A stretch of 64,000 bases of DNA from Citrobacter sp. JGM124 (GTDB lineage: Bacteria; Pseudomonadota; Gammaproteobacteria; Enterobacterales; Enterobacteriaceae): NCBI RefSeq assembly GCF_018257795.1, contig NZ_JAERJD010000001.1:310001-374000 (forward strand), in the 5' to 3' direction. Positions 8,836 through 17,813 of the stretch are shown here, piece by piece (positions within the stretch are counted from its first letter, which is position 1; each line of letters starts with the position of its first letter). The notes below the pieces were generated by a model. It worked only from the letters and a program-made list of their open reading frames with translations. It was not told where the DNA came from and ran no database searches. Made by a program: the position numbers and the translations under genes.

Positions 8836-9731
8836 GGTTTTACCTCCAAGTTAACCGCCGGGGATACTGTGCTGCCGAGGCTTAGCCTTGCCAGCCCCCA
8901 TCCCTGATTCACAATGCCCACCACCGCATCGCCGTAGCGTAAGACCAGTTTTTCAGCCAGAGAAGGAATCACCATCACGCGATAGTTGCCGTGCTGGGTG
9001 AATGAGGGGAGGGTCGTTTGTTCTTGACCATTGACCAGTAGGAAGGGACTGGGAATTTTTTTTAGCGGAGAAAAACCGAGGTAAGTAAAGCGCCCATCAT
9101 CATAGGCAAAGTCGGGTATGATCCTTTCGCTTCCGGCCTTTACACGCTGGGCATAGCGCCAGTTTCGCGGCGTGGCGGCGGCGTTAAACGCTTGGGCGAT
9201 GCCGCTTTTTTCTTGCGCCTCTCTCTGCGCTTGTTGCCGTACTTTCATCGCCGCTATACTGGCCTGGCGACTGGCATCGGGATAGTTCCAGGTCACAACA
9301 AACGCCAGGCTGTTTGCCGGGGTGCCTTCATCGAGCACGTTAAGTTCCAGGCTGTAGAAGTGCGCCGAGGTGGTGACAAACAGATTGGTTTTCCAGTCTT
9401 TTGACGTGGGTAAAAATGCCTGCTGAACGGTTGAACCGTCGGTATCCGTCACCGGCTGGGTGATAGGGGCGGGGCGAATATAGACTCGGTTGGCCTCTTT
9501 GGTCACCGCCCAGCCTTTAATAAAGCCGACTTCGCTACTGATCACCGCTTCATCATCGGCAAAAACTAATGTGGTGACGTACCCGGCGCGGGTGTTGATC
9601 ACTGTGGTATTTTGCCCGTTGTATGCCACCTGCTGCATACGGCTGTCGTATCGGCTTCCTTGGGGCAGTGCGGCTCCCCAGGCGATTGCATCGAGCATCA
9701 TCGTGAGCATGATAAATAAGAGAGTACGCAT
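8832..9731 (-). CDS. virB9: VirB9 outer-membrane core complex protein
   Basis: The 299-residue secreted protein has a signal peptide in the first 20 residues ('WGA' cleavage region). A VirB9/CagX domain follows: the N-terminal half contains 'GYVTTLVFADDEAVISSEVG' and the C-terminal half holds the 'DDGRFTYLGF' and 'YRVMVIPSLAEKLVLRYGD' segments. It would form the outer-membrane ring with VirB7 and VirB10. Its start overlaps the stop of virB8 by one base. Confidence 0.9.
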   Translation of the reverse strand: MRTLLFIMLTMMLDAIAWGAALPQGSRYDSRMQQVAYNGQNTTVINTRAGYVTTLVFADDEAVISSEVGFIKGWAVTKEANRVYIRPAPITQPVTDTDGSTVQQAFLPTSKDWKTNLFVTTSAHFYSLELNVLDEGTPANSLAFVVTWNYPDASRQASIAAMKVRQQAQREAQEKSGIAQAFNAAATPRNWRYAQRVKAGSERIIPDFAYDDGRFTYLGFSPLKKIPSPFLLVNGQEQTTLPSFTQHGNYRVMVIPSLAEKLVLRYGDAVVGIVNQGWGLARLSLGSTVSPAVNLEVKP

Positions 9732-10414
9732 TATTCTTTCCTCAGTTCTTTGTCGCGCTGGTAGCTGGTGACGGTGAAGCCCAGCGGATTGCTCTCCCGC
9801 TGGGCTTCAGTGAGAGCCTGGTGGGGCAGATAGCGGTAAGTCAGACGGATATTCCAGAATTCGACGCGCGTTGCGCCGTCCACAATATGGCGGATAGTTT
9901 TTTTCAGGCGCAGGGTTGCCAGCTTATCCGGGGCGGTAGCGAGGCTTATCAGGTTGGAAATAACCTCGATTTCCACCAGATTCGCCGCGTTTTGGTAAAC
10001 CTTGTCCGGGGCATCCGGCCCGGCGAACCCGGCAAGATAATCCGCGTTGACCTGCCCACTGTTAAAGAGCTGCACCGTGTCGTAATTGTTTTGTAGGGCG
10101 AAATAGTTGTACTCCTCCCGCAGCTTGGCGTAATGGGCGGCGAAGGCTTTGGCCATCGCCTCTTCGCTGGCAATATCTTTTTCTTTGATACGCGTGACGT
10201 ATTCTGCTCGCCCGCTGTGGCTATCTACGGTATACAGCGCGACCTCCGTGTGTTTCAGAGGCAGCATGACGATGACCGCCATCATGGAAAGTAAAGCCAA
10301 TAGCGTGGCTGCAGCGGCGATAATACCGGCGAGTTTTTTCGCCTGAGCATCCCGGGTCAGCATCACTTTTTCAAAGGAGCGGGAGGTATTCAGTATTTTG
10401 GGTAATTCAGACAT
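9731..10414 (-). CDS. virB8: VirB8 inner-membrane assembly factor
   Basis: The 227-residue bitopic protein has a short cytoplasmic tail, one membrane helix at about residues 28-52, and a periplasmic VirB8/NTF2-like domain ('FAAHYAKLREEYNYFALQNN' followed by the 'FNSGQVNADYLAGFAG' segment). It nucleates assembly of the secretion channel. Size and order fit the family. It is translationally coupled to the short virB7 gene, whose stop lies inside this gene's first codons. Confidence 0.88.
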   Translation of the reverse strand: MSELPKILNTSRSFEKVMLTRDAQAKKLAGIIAAAATLLALLSMMAVIVMLPLKHTEVALYTVDSHSGRAEYVTRIKEKDIASEEAMAKAFAAHYAKLREEYNYFALQNNYDTVQLFNSGQVNADYLAGFAGPDAPDKVYQNAANLVEIEVISNLISLATAPDKLATLRLKKTIRHIVDGATRVEFWNIRLTYRYLPHQALTEAQRESNPLGFTVTSYQRDKELRKE

Positions 10415-10544
10415 TATTCACCTCTTGGATAACCGAGGGGGAATTAACGGGTTGTAGATCGCCGGAAATATCCGGCGGAAAAGGGCTGGGCGCTGTGCAG
10501 CCCGCAAGGGTGCACAACATCATCAATAGGATGCAGGATTTCAT
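10407..10544 (-). CDS. virB7: VirB7-like short lipoprotein (45 aa)
   Basis: This small gene is easy to miss. It begins with ATG at 10542-10544 and ends with TGA at 10407-10409, giving 45 residues starting MKSCILLMMLCTLAGCTAPS. The lipobox LAGC puts the lipid-modified Cys at 16. The mature part is Pro-rich. VirB7 lipoproteins stabilise VirB9 at the outer membrane. The place between virB6 and virB8 and the 8-base overlap with virB8 support the call. No sequence comparison beyond the lipobox is possible. Confidence 0.75.
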   Translation of the reverse strand: MKSCILLMMLCTLAGCTAPSPFPPDISGDLQPVNSPSVIQEVNNV

Positions 10545-10613
10545 GGGTTAGGTTCCTGAAAGGATTAAAAGATAAGCGGTCTTGGGATAGAAATAGGTGA
10601 AGCGGGATAGCGG

Positions 10614-11618
10614 TTAGTGTTGGGCTTTCATTTTTGCCACTGCGGCTTTTGCCGCTGCTTTGGCATTGGGGGGCGATAATGGTCCTTTAAGATTGCTGGC
10701 CGCCTTTTCGCCGATGCTGCCTAAGGTATTGCCAATCGGTGTGGCGAGACAACTGGCGGATTTTTTTACCGCATCGCCACTGGCTATTAGCCCCATTTTA
10801 GCTGCACCTTGGACCGCCCCCTGTACGCTCGCCCCGGCCAGAGAACCGGCGATTTTTGCCGCTAACCAGATAACGAACCCAGCGCCAATGGCGGCAAGGC
10901 AACATTGTGCCGCCAGTGTCACAATATTGTTTATATCAGCCCCGCCTCTGGCTTTATCTAGCACTCGACTGAGATATTCGATTGCTATACGTAATGACAG
11001 GGCCGAAAACATCAGGGTCAGGAGCGCGCTGAAAATGACCTGCAGCCAGTTATTGAACATCGGATGCAGAAAACCGTAAATCAGGCAGAAAATAAACAGA
11101 GGGGCCGTGGTTGTCATTAGTAACAGCATTATTTCAGCGCCCATATTCACTATGGTGGCAATCACCAAAACAACGATGGTTCCTCCCCACACCAATAATT
11201 CCGCCAGGCCACCGTTGAGGGGGACATAAGTCGAATCATCGAGATTAAACAGTGTCTCCCCTAAGCGTTGTGCTTTCCCCCAGAGGGTATCCAAGAGGAC
11301 CCAAACATTTTCACTGCCACTTAATCCGCTTTTTAAACCATTGATGGCGGCAACAGATGCATCTAAATAGCCATCCGCATTGGTAACAAAGGCCAAGATG
11401 ATCCCCATCCGCGCCAAATCCCATGCGACATCCTCGACAGGCGTATGCAACTTACCTGCTAGGGTTTGATAGCCCCGCCAAAAAATGTACAAAGTGGCCG
11501 AGCCCGCCACTAGCCCTGCCATCATCGCTGAATACAGGGACATTTGCCCCTGTATCACGCTATTCAAACCCTGCATGACAGTGGCCTCCATTCCGCTAAA
11601 AATGCCTTCGCCACTCAT
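10614..11618 (-). CDS. virB6: VirB6 polytopic inner-membrane protein
   Basis: The 334-residue protein has five to six hydrophobic segments (about residues 26-50, 70-80, 135-160, 165-190, 195-215 and 240-260) and the TrbL/VirB6 pattern, including 'LLMTTTAPLFIFCLIYGFLH' in the central region. It forms part of the inner-membrane translocation pore. The Ala/Lys-rich C-terminus ('NAKAAAKAAVAKMKAQH') is cytoplasmic-like. It overlaps the upstream lipoprotein gene by 4 bases. Confidence 0.88.
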   Translation of the reverse strand: MSGEGIFSGMEATVMQGLNSVIQGQMSLYSAMMAGLVAGSATLYIFWRGYQTLAGKLHTPVEDVAWDLARMGIILAFVTNADGYLDASVAAINGLKSGLSGSENVWVLLDTLWGKAQRLGETLFNLDDSTYVPLNGGLAELLVWGGTIVVLVIATIVNMGAEIMLLLMTTTAPLFIFCLIYGFLHPMFNNWLQVIFSALLTLMFSALSLRIAIEYLSRVLDKARGGADINNIVTLAAQCCLAAIGAGFVIWLAAKIAGSLAGASVQGAVQGAAKMGLIASGDAVKKSASCLATPIGNTLGSIGEKAASNLKGPLSPPNAKAAAKAAVAKMKAQH

Positions 11619-11905
11619 GATGTGGGGTTCTCCGGTTGGGTTTTACGTTGTAGATACTCCATTTTGACGTGTTTTATACCGGCGGCAACATCAGGTTCAT
11701 GCTTTGATCTTTTGGCGGCATTGACCACCGGGATGCATCGCTCGCTACTGAAAGTCTGGGTTTGCAAACAGTCGGCATAGTCTTGGATTAATTCATCATG
11801 ATGGGCCATATACCACTGCTCGGTTTTTTTCTCTTCACAGCCCCCGAGAGCCAAAAGACTTAAAATAAGCAGGGGGGATACAACCGCGCGGGTGTTGAGT
11901 GTCAT
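11615..11905 (-). CDS. EexN-like entry-exclusion lipoprotein
   Basis: The 96-residue lipoprotein has a signal with lipobox LGGC (Cys at about 23). The mature part contains 'EQWYMAHHDELIQDYADC', then a second Cys in 'SSERCIPVVNA', the pattern of EexN-family proteins. These sit in the cell envelope of the recipient and block redundant uptake of the same element. The position between virB5 and virB6 is typical for eex genes of VirB-type systems. Its presence argues that the element was recently functional. Confidence 0.75.
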   Translation of the reverse strand: MTLNTRAVVSPLLILSLLALGGCEEKKTEQWYMAHHDELIQDYADCLQTQTFSSERCIPVVNAAKRSKHEPDVAAGIKHVKMEYLQRKTQPENPTS

Positions 11906-11919
11906 CGATAAAATCCTTT

Positions 11920-12645
11920 TTATACGTTGTTTAAGTCCGCCACCGGGGCATTGTGTTGCTGCTGGCGATGTGCTTTTTGTCGCTGGGATGTTAGCATTTT
12001 GTCGCGTAATTCCGACTGTTTAACGCTCATTTCCCACTGGGTGGTCAAAGCATTCAGCTGCACACTTTTTGCCGTGATGGCGTTGGCCAAATCCTGAGAC
12101 TCTTTAGCGTCTTGCGCCATGGCTACGCGATGGGCGAGGGTGGCAATATCGTTGACCGTGCTGTTGATTTTTTCCTGCACCAAAGCGCTATCTTCGATAG
12201 CCACAGCCCGGTTAATCACAATTTGCTTGCAGGTATCTGCATAGCTTTGAGCCTGTACTGCCGCGCAGGTGTCAAACATCTTATATTTGCTGTACAGGCT
12301 GTTGAGCGCGCTACTGTATGATCCGCCAGCGTTAGTCAGTAGGTCGTTAAGTGAAATGCCATCTTTTTGCAAATTTTTAAGATCCTTGGCTAATCCCTTC
12401 GCTTGGATCAAAAATTCTTGAACATCCCGTAGACCGGTCACGGTCGCCAGTTGCGCTTGGTAGGCATTAAGCTGAGATTGATAGTGCTGAACGGTACTTC
12501 GCCACTGTTCTAAGTGCTGGGCCCATTCATTGACTTGTTCAAGATGGCTCATGGTATCTACCACCGGAATACCACCAGCATCGCTGAATAACGGACAGAG
12601 TAAAACCCCCGCCAGACAAGGGGCGGTCAGCATTTTTAGTTGCAT
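11920..12645 (-). CDS. virB5: VirB5 minor pilus component
   Basis: The ATG at 12643-12645 is preferred because AAAGGA lies about 7 bases upstream. It gives 241 residues beginning with a signal peptide (MQLKMLTAPCLAGVLLCPLF). An upstream in-frame start would overlap virB4. The mature protein is helical, Gln- and Ala-rich ('WRSTVQHYQSQLNAYQAQLA'), with two Cys near the middle, as expected for VirB5 tip adhesins of the pilus. Confidence 0.85.
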   Translation of the reverse strand: MQLKMLTAPCLAGVLLCPLFSDAGGIPVVDTMSHLEQVNEWAQHLEQWRSTVQHYQSQLNAYQAQLATVTGLRDVQEFLIQAKGLAKDLKNLQKDGISLNDLLTNAGGSYSSALNSLYSKYKMFDTCAAVQAQSYADTCKQIVINRAVAIEDSALVQEKINSTVNDIATLAHRVAMAQDAKESQDLANAITAKSVQLNALTTQWEMSVKQSELRDKMLTSQRQKAHRQQQHNAPVADLNNV

Positions 12646-12656
12646 ATTATTTCCTT

Positions 12657-15404
12657 TTAGAGCGCGAGTTGCAGATAACGTGTCAGCCAATCCTCGGGCT
12701 TCATGCCGTCCTGAAAGAGAGCATCAAAGATTTCCAGATTGTCAGCGCTGCTACTTAACACTTTGGTGTAGGTACCCAGCCCAGACAGATCAAGGGTGAC
12801 AAGAGCCGCAAAGTTGCCTAAATCACCTTTTTTCAGCGGGCTTTTCACAACCACAAATTGACGGGACAGCGGATCGAGATTTTTAATGATATCGAAAATT
12901 TCCGGGGCGACTTTAAGACCCTCAACATAGTCCTGGCGATCGGCTTTTGGGTTAGCCATAAAGATTTGCGTCCCACACTGTTCCACCACGGCGGGAGAGA
13001 TGGGGTTAGTCAGTATTTCCGCCGGTGACTGGGTACCAGGAATAAAGATGCCATTGAGCTTGCGAATAACTTTCAGCACATTGAAAGCAAAATCAGCAAA
13101 AACCGGGTCGTTGAGCCATTTCCAAAACTCATCCATAAAGATCACCAGTCGTCGTCCATCGAGTAAGCTGGTGACGCGATATAAAAGGTAAAACGAAATC
13201 GGGGCGCAGACATCGGCATCATCGAGAAATTCGGTACCATCGATGCCGAAATTATCGCATTCGCCAATATCAAAGCTGTCCCGATCATTATCAAAAACCC
13301 AGGCGTATTCACCCCCTTGGGCCCACTGAGACAATCTCACACGCAGTCCATTTTCCTGTGCTTCTTTGGTGGGCGGCTCGGTGAGGTTCTCCAACAAGCG
13401 GGTAATACCAAACCCTCGGTGTTCCGCCGGTAATGCCTGCATAACCGCATCCACCGCCTGACTAAGACGCAGCTCGTCCCGTGGGAATAAGGTTTGTCCG
13501 TTGCGGGTGCAGAGAATGCGCATCAGTTTTTTAATAAAGTTCAGATTGCGTTTGGTTGCAGGAAGACGAAAGGGATTCCAGCCGGTCGGCTCCCCGCTTT
13601 TCACCTTGTAGTACTGTCCGCCCAGCGCCCTTAGATTGAGTTCCGCTCCCCTGTCCTTATCGAAATAGACACTGGTAAGACGCTGGGTTCTCGCCTGGTG
13701 GGAAAAACTCGCGGGGTGACGGTATTTTTGCATCATGATCTGGATAAATGCCATCAGCATAGTTTTACCTGAACCGGCGGTGCCGATAACGCTGGTATTG
13801 CCCAGATTCTTTTGGTTGAAATCATCTTTATTCAGCATTGAATTGTGCAAATTCAGGTAATAGGCACCCCCCGACGGAGTCTTGAGCACGCACAGCGCTT
13901 CCCCCCAAGGATTGTTATCCCGCTTTCCCGAATCGAAGTTATGGAATGAGGCCAGTTCTGCAAAATTCTGACTGCTAATCGGGACCAATCTCGGCCTTAG
14001 GGTATACACCCCAGGCAGTTGCGCGAGGTAGGCCGCAGGCAGTGATAATGTGGAGAGCGTAGGAGTGATACCTAAATCGGTAAAGGCATTGATCAGGCCG
14101 TTGGTGTCTTTAATCAGCCGTTTAGTATCGGGGGCTGAGACCATCAGAGAGAAATGATATTTACCAAAGGCAATATGTCCGGCCTGCAACATATCCAGGG
14201 CCACAAACAAATCGTCCTGTTGGGAAAGGGCATCATCTTCGGTGCTGCGCAAACGCTTGGCGGTCTGCTTGATGTGCTTTTGTGCCTCATCTTTGGCCAT
14301 ACAGGTAAAAGATTGGGTGAGTACATAATCACAGGGTGCATATAGCAACACGTCCATGATCCCAGTGAAAGATTCTGCTGGGTAGTCTTTTACCTCCAAG
14401 CCCCGAAAGAAGGTTTTTCCGCTCACGTTGTTGCTTTGCCCGGCGTCGTCGGTGAAAAACAGATCAGTGGTACCGATCGATTGATAAAATGGTGTGTCCG
14501 TGACCGCCGTTTTGTGCCAGACACCGCTTAACAGCCGTTGATAAAACGACAGTTGCGATGAAAATACCCGTCCTTTTTCTTCATAGGCCCCGAGCGGGGT
14601 AGCGGTGAAACGTGCCAGGGATGACTCTAGGGTCTGGCAGATCTCCAACATATCCTTTAAAGCACTGTCTAAGGCATGTTGCTTCTGCCCGTTAGACATG
14701 CGTTTACGTTCTACCTTATCCAGCCCAACAAAAGGCCGATAACAGGCGGTGAAAAATAAGCGATTACGACGGAAAGGGTGCTTTTCAATTGCCGAGTAGT
14801 AGCGTTGGCTGACCCTGTCGGCGAAATTGTTACCCGAATACCCGGCAAACTGGTCGTGGTAGGTTTCACGGATATTGTGCACATAAAAGGTTATCGGTCG
14901 GCCTTCGAAGGACTTGATTAGGTTATTAAACTGAGCAGACAGAATGTCGAGATTTTGTTCCGTATCACATTCAAACGCCGTTCCGCCAATTTCCCAAGTG
15001 GCGATCAGATCGCTACTTCGGGTTTTAATGACCTGTTTATGAATGTGCGACGAATAGGGAATGTACTGAGTGAGGGTGGCCCGTTGGTTAAGTCGCATAG
15101 GGTTGATAAACTCCGGAATATCTACCGCGTCGTAGTCGTTCGCCAGCAAGGCAGTGGCGTTGTAGTGGGTGTTACAGGTTGTATTCCCCCGTGTTTTCAG
15201 CCTTAAAAAGGCTAATCCGAAAATATGTGCATCCTTGCGCGCCATCTGGTTCATCACAAACCAGCTTAGGGGCAGAAACAGCAATAAAAGCTGAGTAAGG
15301 TAGATTGCCAGTAGGATAATTGCTCCGCTGACGATAACTAACGGCACCAACGGAATACCAAATAACATCGCGGGACGCGTAAGGGCTTTATTCAGCGTTG
15401 CCAT
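12657..15404 (-). CDS. virB4: VirB3-VirB4 fusion ATPase
   Basis: The 915-residue protein starts with a VirB3-like region: residues 1-70 hold two hydrophobic helices (about 12-36 and 37-50) and the 'KALTRPAMLFGIPLVPL' motif. The VirB4/CagE domain follows. Walker A GTAGSGKT is at 541-548 and Walker B 'RLVIFMDEFW' near 745. VirB4 energises pilus assembly and dislocates pilin from the membrane. VirB3-VirB4 fusions are known in several conjugative systems. No frameshift is seen. Confidence 0.93.
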   Translation of the reverse strand: MATLNKALTRPAMLFGIPLVPLVIVSGAIILLAIYLTQLLLLFLPLSWFVMNQMARKDAHIFGLAFLRLKTRGNTTCNTHYNATALLANDYDAVDIPEFINPMRLNQRATLTQYIPYSSHIHKQVIKTRSSDLIATWEIGGTAFECDTEQNLDILSAQFNNLIKSFEGRPITFYVHNIRETYHDQFAGYSGNNFADRVSQRYYSAIEKHPFRRNRLFFTACYRPFVGLDKVERKRMSNGQKQHALDSALKDMLEICQTLESSLARFTATPLGAYEEKGRVFSSQLSFYQRLLSGVWHKTAVTDTPFYQSIGTTDLFFTDDAGQSNNVSGKTFFRGLEVKDYPAESFTGIMDVLLYAPCDYVLTQSFTCMAKDEAQKHIKQTAKRLRSTEDDALSQQDDLFVALDMLQAGHIAFGKYHFSLMVSAPDTKRLIKDTNGLINAFTDLGITPTLSTLSLPAAYLAQLPGVYTLRPRLVPISSQNFAELASFHNFDSGKRDNNPWGEALCVLKTPSGGAYYLNLHNSMLNKDDFNQKNLGNTSVIGTAGSGKTMLMAFIQIMMQKYRHPASFSHQARTQRLTSVYFDKDRGAELNLRALGGQYYKVKSGEPTGWNPFRLPATKRNLNFIKKLMRILCTRNGQTLFPRDELRLSQAVDAVMQALPAEHRGFGITRLLENLTEPPTKEAQENGLRVRLSQWAQGGEYAWVFDNDRDSFDIGECDNFGIDGTEFLDDADVCAPISFYLLYRVTSLLDGRRLVIFMDEFWKWLNDPVFADFAFNVLKVIRKLNGIFIPGTQSPAEILTNPISPAVVEQCGTQIFMANPKADRQDYVEGLKVAPEIFDIIKNLDPLSRQFVVVKSPLKKGDLGNFAALVTLDLSGLGTYTKVLSSSADNLEIFDALFQDGMKPEDWLTRYLQLAL

Positions 15405-15412
15405 ACCGCCTC

Positions 15413-15706
15413 CTAGCTCATCAATAGCGCACCAATTTCGGCACCACTGGCAATCAGAATGCCGCCGATGATGATCCCTTTACAGTCGTGAAGACTTTTG
15501 CCGTCCCACAATACTTTGTAGCCCACCCAGATAACGGCGATGGTAATGGTGACAATAGCCAGTCCGGTGAGACCCGCAGAAATTTTTTCCAGAAGCCTTT
15601 CGGCCTTGGAAAATCCGTCGGCGAGTGCTGGTAAGGGAAGGGCGGCTGAGGCCGAAACAGCCGCAGGGCGAATCCGATTATTTTTGCTAACGCGTATTCC
15701 TAGCAT
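15413..15706 (-). CDS. virB2: VirB2 major pilin
   Basis: The 97-residue protein has a long leader and two membrane helices ('ISAGLTGLAIVTITIAVIWV' at about 41-60, and 'IIIGGILIASGAEIGALLMS' at 78-97) separated by a short charged loop. That is the layout of TrbC/VirB2 pilins. It is placed between virB1 and virB3-virB4, with an 8-base gap to the latter. Confidence 0.85.
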   Translation of the reverse strand: MLGIRVSKNNRIRPAAVSASAALPLPALADGFSKAERLLEKISAGLTGLAIVTITIAVIWVGYKVLWDGKSLHDCKGIIIGGILIASGAEIGALLMS

Positions 15707-15715
15707 GGTATTTCC

Positions 15716-16384
15716 TTATTCAGAGGTAATAACGACAAACTCGCCGCGCATAACGTCGGATGGAAAAGTTACGGGCGTCGCTGGGGTAGATAAAGGGAGT
15801 GCAACGGCGGTAATGAAATCGCCGCGTACAATCCCTCGGGGGTAACGGATCTGCAGCTTGCAGGCTGGATTGCTCGGTATCGTGTTTGGCTTTTGTTGAT
15901 CGGTATGGCTTGAAGGCACGATATATTTTTTCCCGGAGGTATAACCCATGCGCTCTAGATAGCTGGTATTGGAAAATGCCGCTTCCGGCTTCTGACCGCG
16001 ATCAAAATTGCCCGAGTAATAACAGCTCAGCGCCCGCTTTAAGGTGCCGCCCCGCAGGTAACAGTCGGTGATTATTTTTTCGAATACAGTGAGATTGGCG
16101 CAGGGCTTCAGCAGTTGTTTGGCCGTGATAGAGTAGCGAGAGAAATGAGCCTGGTTAATTTGCATCAGGCCCACCGAGTAATTTTTACCTTGTGCCTTAA
16201 GCAGGTCAATATGATGAACAGCCTCCTCCATATTATGGGGGTAAAGTCCTTTTTTCTGGCCGACTACGCCAATAGCCAAGGGATTTAAACCTGACTCAAC
16301 CCGGGCAACATCATGGGCGGTATCCGGATGAATGGTGGGCGCGCATTCCATAGCCAGGGCCAGAAATAGAGCGGATGACAGCAT
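15716..16384 (-). CDS. virB1: VirB1 lytic transglycosylase
   Basis: The 222-residue protein locally opens the peptidoglycan for the secretion channel. The transglycosylase motif 'ESGLNPLAIG' gives the catalytic Glu30. 'YSVGLMQINQAHFSRY' is the conserved second block, and 'ALSCYYSGNF' the third. It has a short hydrophobic N-terminus. The C-terminal 60 residues are extended and Pro-rich, as in VirB1. First gene of the long secretion operon; the operon promoter must lie within the gene-free stretch upstream. Confidence 0.9.
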   Translation of the reverse strand: MLSSALFLALAMECAPTIHPDTAHDVARVESGLNPLAIGVVGQKKGLYPHNMEEAVHHIDLLKAQGKNYSVGLMQINQAHFSRYSITAKQLLKPCANLTVFEKIITDCYLRGGTLKRALSCYYSGNFDRGQKPEAAFSNTSYLERMGYTSGKKYIVPSSHTDQQKPNTIPSNPACKLQIRYPRGIVRGDFITAVALPLSTPATPVTFPSDVMRGEFVVITSE

Positions 16385-16538
16385 TTGTCCTCCTCGTTAA
16401 TGGTGACGCCTATTTGATAGGAAGTACTGAGCAGCAATAGTCTCTCTCTAAAGATTGATGGAGCATTTAAGGTGAGAAAAAACAGCCAAGCTCAGCATTT
16501 CGGCAACCCTGGGTTGCTGATTACCTTAGCTGGCTGAT

Positions 16539-16664
16539 ATACCCGTCATACTTCGAGTTGAATGTACGTTGGCTGCATTGGTTCACCCGAATCACTTACC
16601 TACGTAAGCTCAGCGGGATTCTCTCCCTTGCCGCCTTCCTGCAACCCGAATTTATTTGGGGTAT
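16539..16664 (-). repeat. ERIC (enterobacterial repetitive intergenic consensus) element
   Basis: The 126-base palindromic unit runs from TATACCCGTCATACTTCGAG to GAATTTATTTGGGGTAT. Read on the minus strand, the centre contains GCTTACGTAGGTAAGTGATT, matching the region used for the classic ERIC primers. The length equals the canonical 127-base unit. It lies in the promoter region of the secretion operon, so transcription across it could form a long hairpin in the leader. Confidence 0.85.
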
Positions 16665-17405
16665 CGATGAGTAATCCCTAATAAATCATTGCTATTTCAC
16701 ATCCCGATTCTGCATTCCGATTTTAACGGGTTAGCGAGAACATTCAGTGGCACCCTGAATTATGGTTACGTGAAAGCCCAAACCTTATTGTTAAAGAGCA
16801 GAATGATCTTTGAACGATGATCACTATGGAGGAAAAATAAATTTAATCATCCGTCGAATAACTGCGGTAAGAAATGCGAAATTCAAAATGAATTAAAAAA
16901 GAAAAATGTTATTTATTTGGTGTGGTCGATGGTTGTGGGATAGTTGTTATTAATATGACTTAATGGGTTTGAAAATTACCTAATTCAACTTATTGTGTTA
17001 TAAGTTTTTCTTGGGCTGGTTTGTGTTTGGATTGGTTTATTTTTTGACTGCTTTTTCTATTTTATTTTTATAGTCATTTGGGAAGGTGTTTCTGAGCTAT
17101 AATGTGAAAACTTTCAATGAAATCAGTGAATCTAGTGGGTTAAGTGAGTTTAGTATGCTTTGGTTGTCTATTTTATGCGCTAAATATTATGTGCTATAGT
17201 GTGACTAAGTTTTAAATAATCACTAGTGCGATCTTGAAAATAAGAAGTCATCAGAATGGGAATGTGAATAAATTCATATTTTAAGTATTTTCCAGTAATT
17301 GCGAATTTTGGGGCGGTTTTGGATATATTGCTATTTATTAAATATTACCTGTCTATTCGGCCGTCATAGCTAAAACCATTCTGGTTGTAAGACAAAGGAT
17401 TTCTT

Positions 17406-17468
17406 TTTGAACAATGTTAAGCATTGACCCGCTAGGACGAGACGCATAAATGCGTCTCGTCCTAGCGG
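17406..17468 (-). repeat. Palindromic repeat, copy 1 (perfect 19-bp arms)
   Basis: The arms at 17429-17447 and 17450-17468 are exact reverse complements (CCGCTAGGACGAGACGCAT) with a 2-base centre. The adjoining block TTGAACAATGTTAAGCATTG belongs to the same unit because a diverged inverted copy occurs at 20371-20428. I do not know its family name. Confidence 0.75.
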
Positions 17469-17606
17469 TATGTAATAGGATCCCAATGAGCTTGCTTAGT
17501 TTAGAGGTTTGGTTCAGAAAATATAGCCAACGTATATGCCACTTGAAGTATAAAGGGTATAAACGCATATTTTGATCGAGTGTACTGGCTACCTAATCTA
17601 GGCAGA

Positions 17607-17813
17607 TTAGCGTTTTTTTTCCATCAAATTTTGACAGTCAATACAGGTGGTTACCCCCGGTAATATTTTCTGGCGCTGTAAGGGGATCGCTTCCCCGCAA
17701 AGTCGACAGTGGCTCAGAGAGGGGGTTGGCCCTGGTTTAAAACGGCTCTGTTCTATCATCTCTTCTAAACGTTGTTCATTAAACTCCTGGTCACGATCGA
17801 TTTCATCCGGCAT
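17607..17813 (-). CDS. DksA/TraR-type C4 zinc-finger protein
   Basis: The 68-residue protein starting 'MPDEIDRDQEF' carries a C4 zinc finger: 'CRLCGEAIP' and 'TTCIDCQNL' (Cys at about 36, 39, 57 and 60). TraR-like proteins of mobile elements bind RNA polymerase through the secondary channel and imitate DksA with ppGpp. The ATG at 17811-17813 is chosen because it gives the usual short TraR length and overlaps the preceding gene's stop by 11 bases. A longer upstream frame is unlikely. Confidence 0.8.
   Translation of the reverse strand: MPDEIDRDQEFNEQRLEEMIEQSRFKPGPTPSLSHCRLCGEAIPLQRQKILPGVTTCIDCQNLMEKKR

Larger units (their letters stand above)
16385..17606. other. AT-rich regulatory gap upstream of the VirB operon
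   Basis: About 1.2 kb without a credible gene. It contains an ERIC element (16539-16664), a strongly AT-rich stretch (about 16840-17350) and a perfect 19-base inverted repeat (17429-17468). The VirB operon promoter is expected near its left end, but I cannot pick -35/-10 boxes with confidence. Confidence 0.6.
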
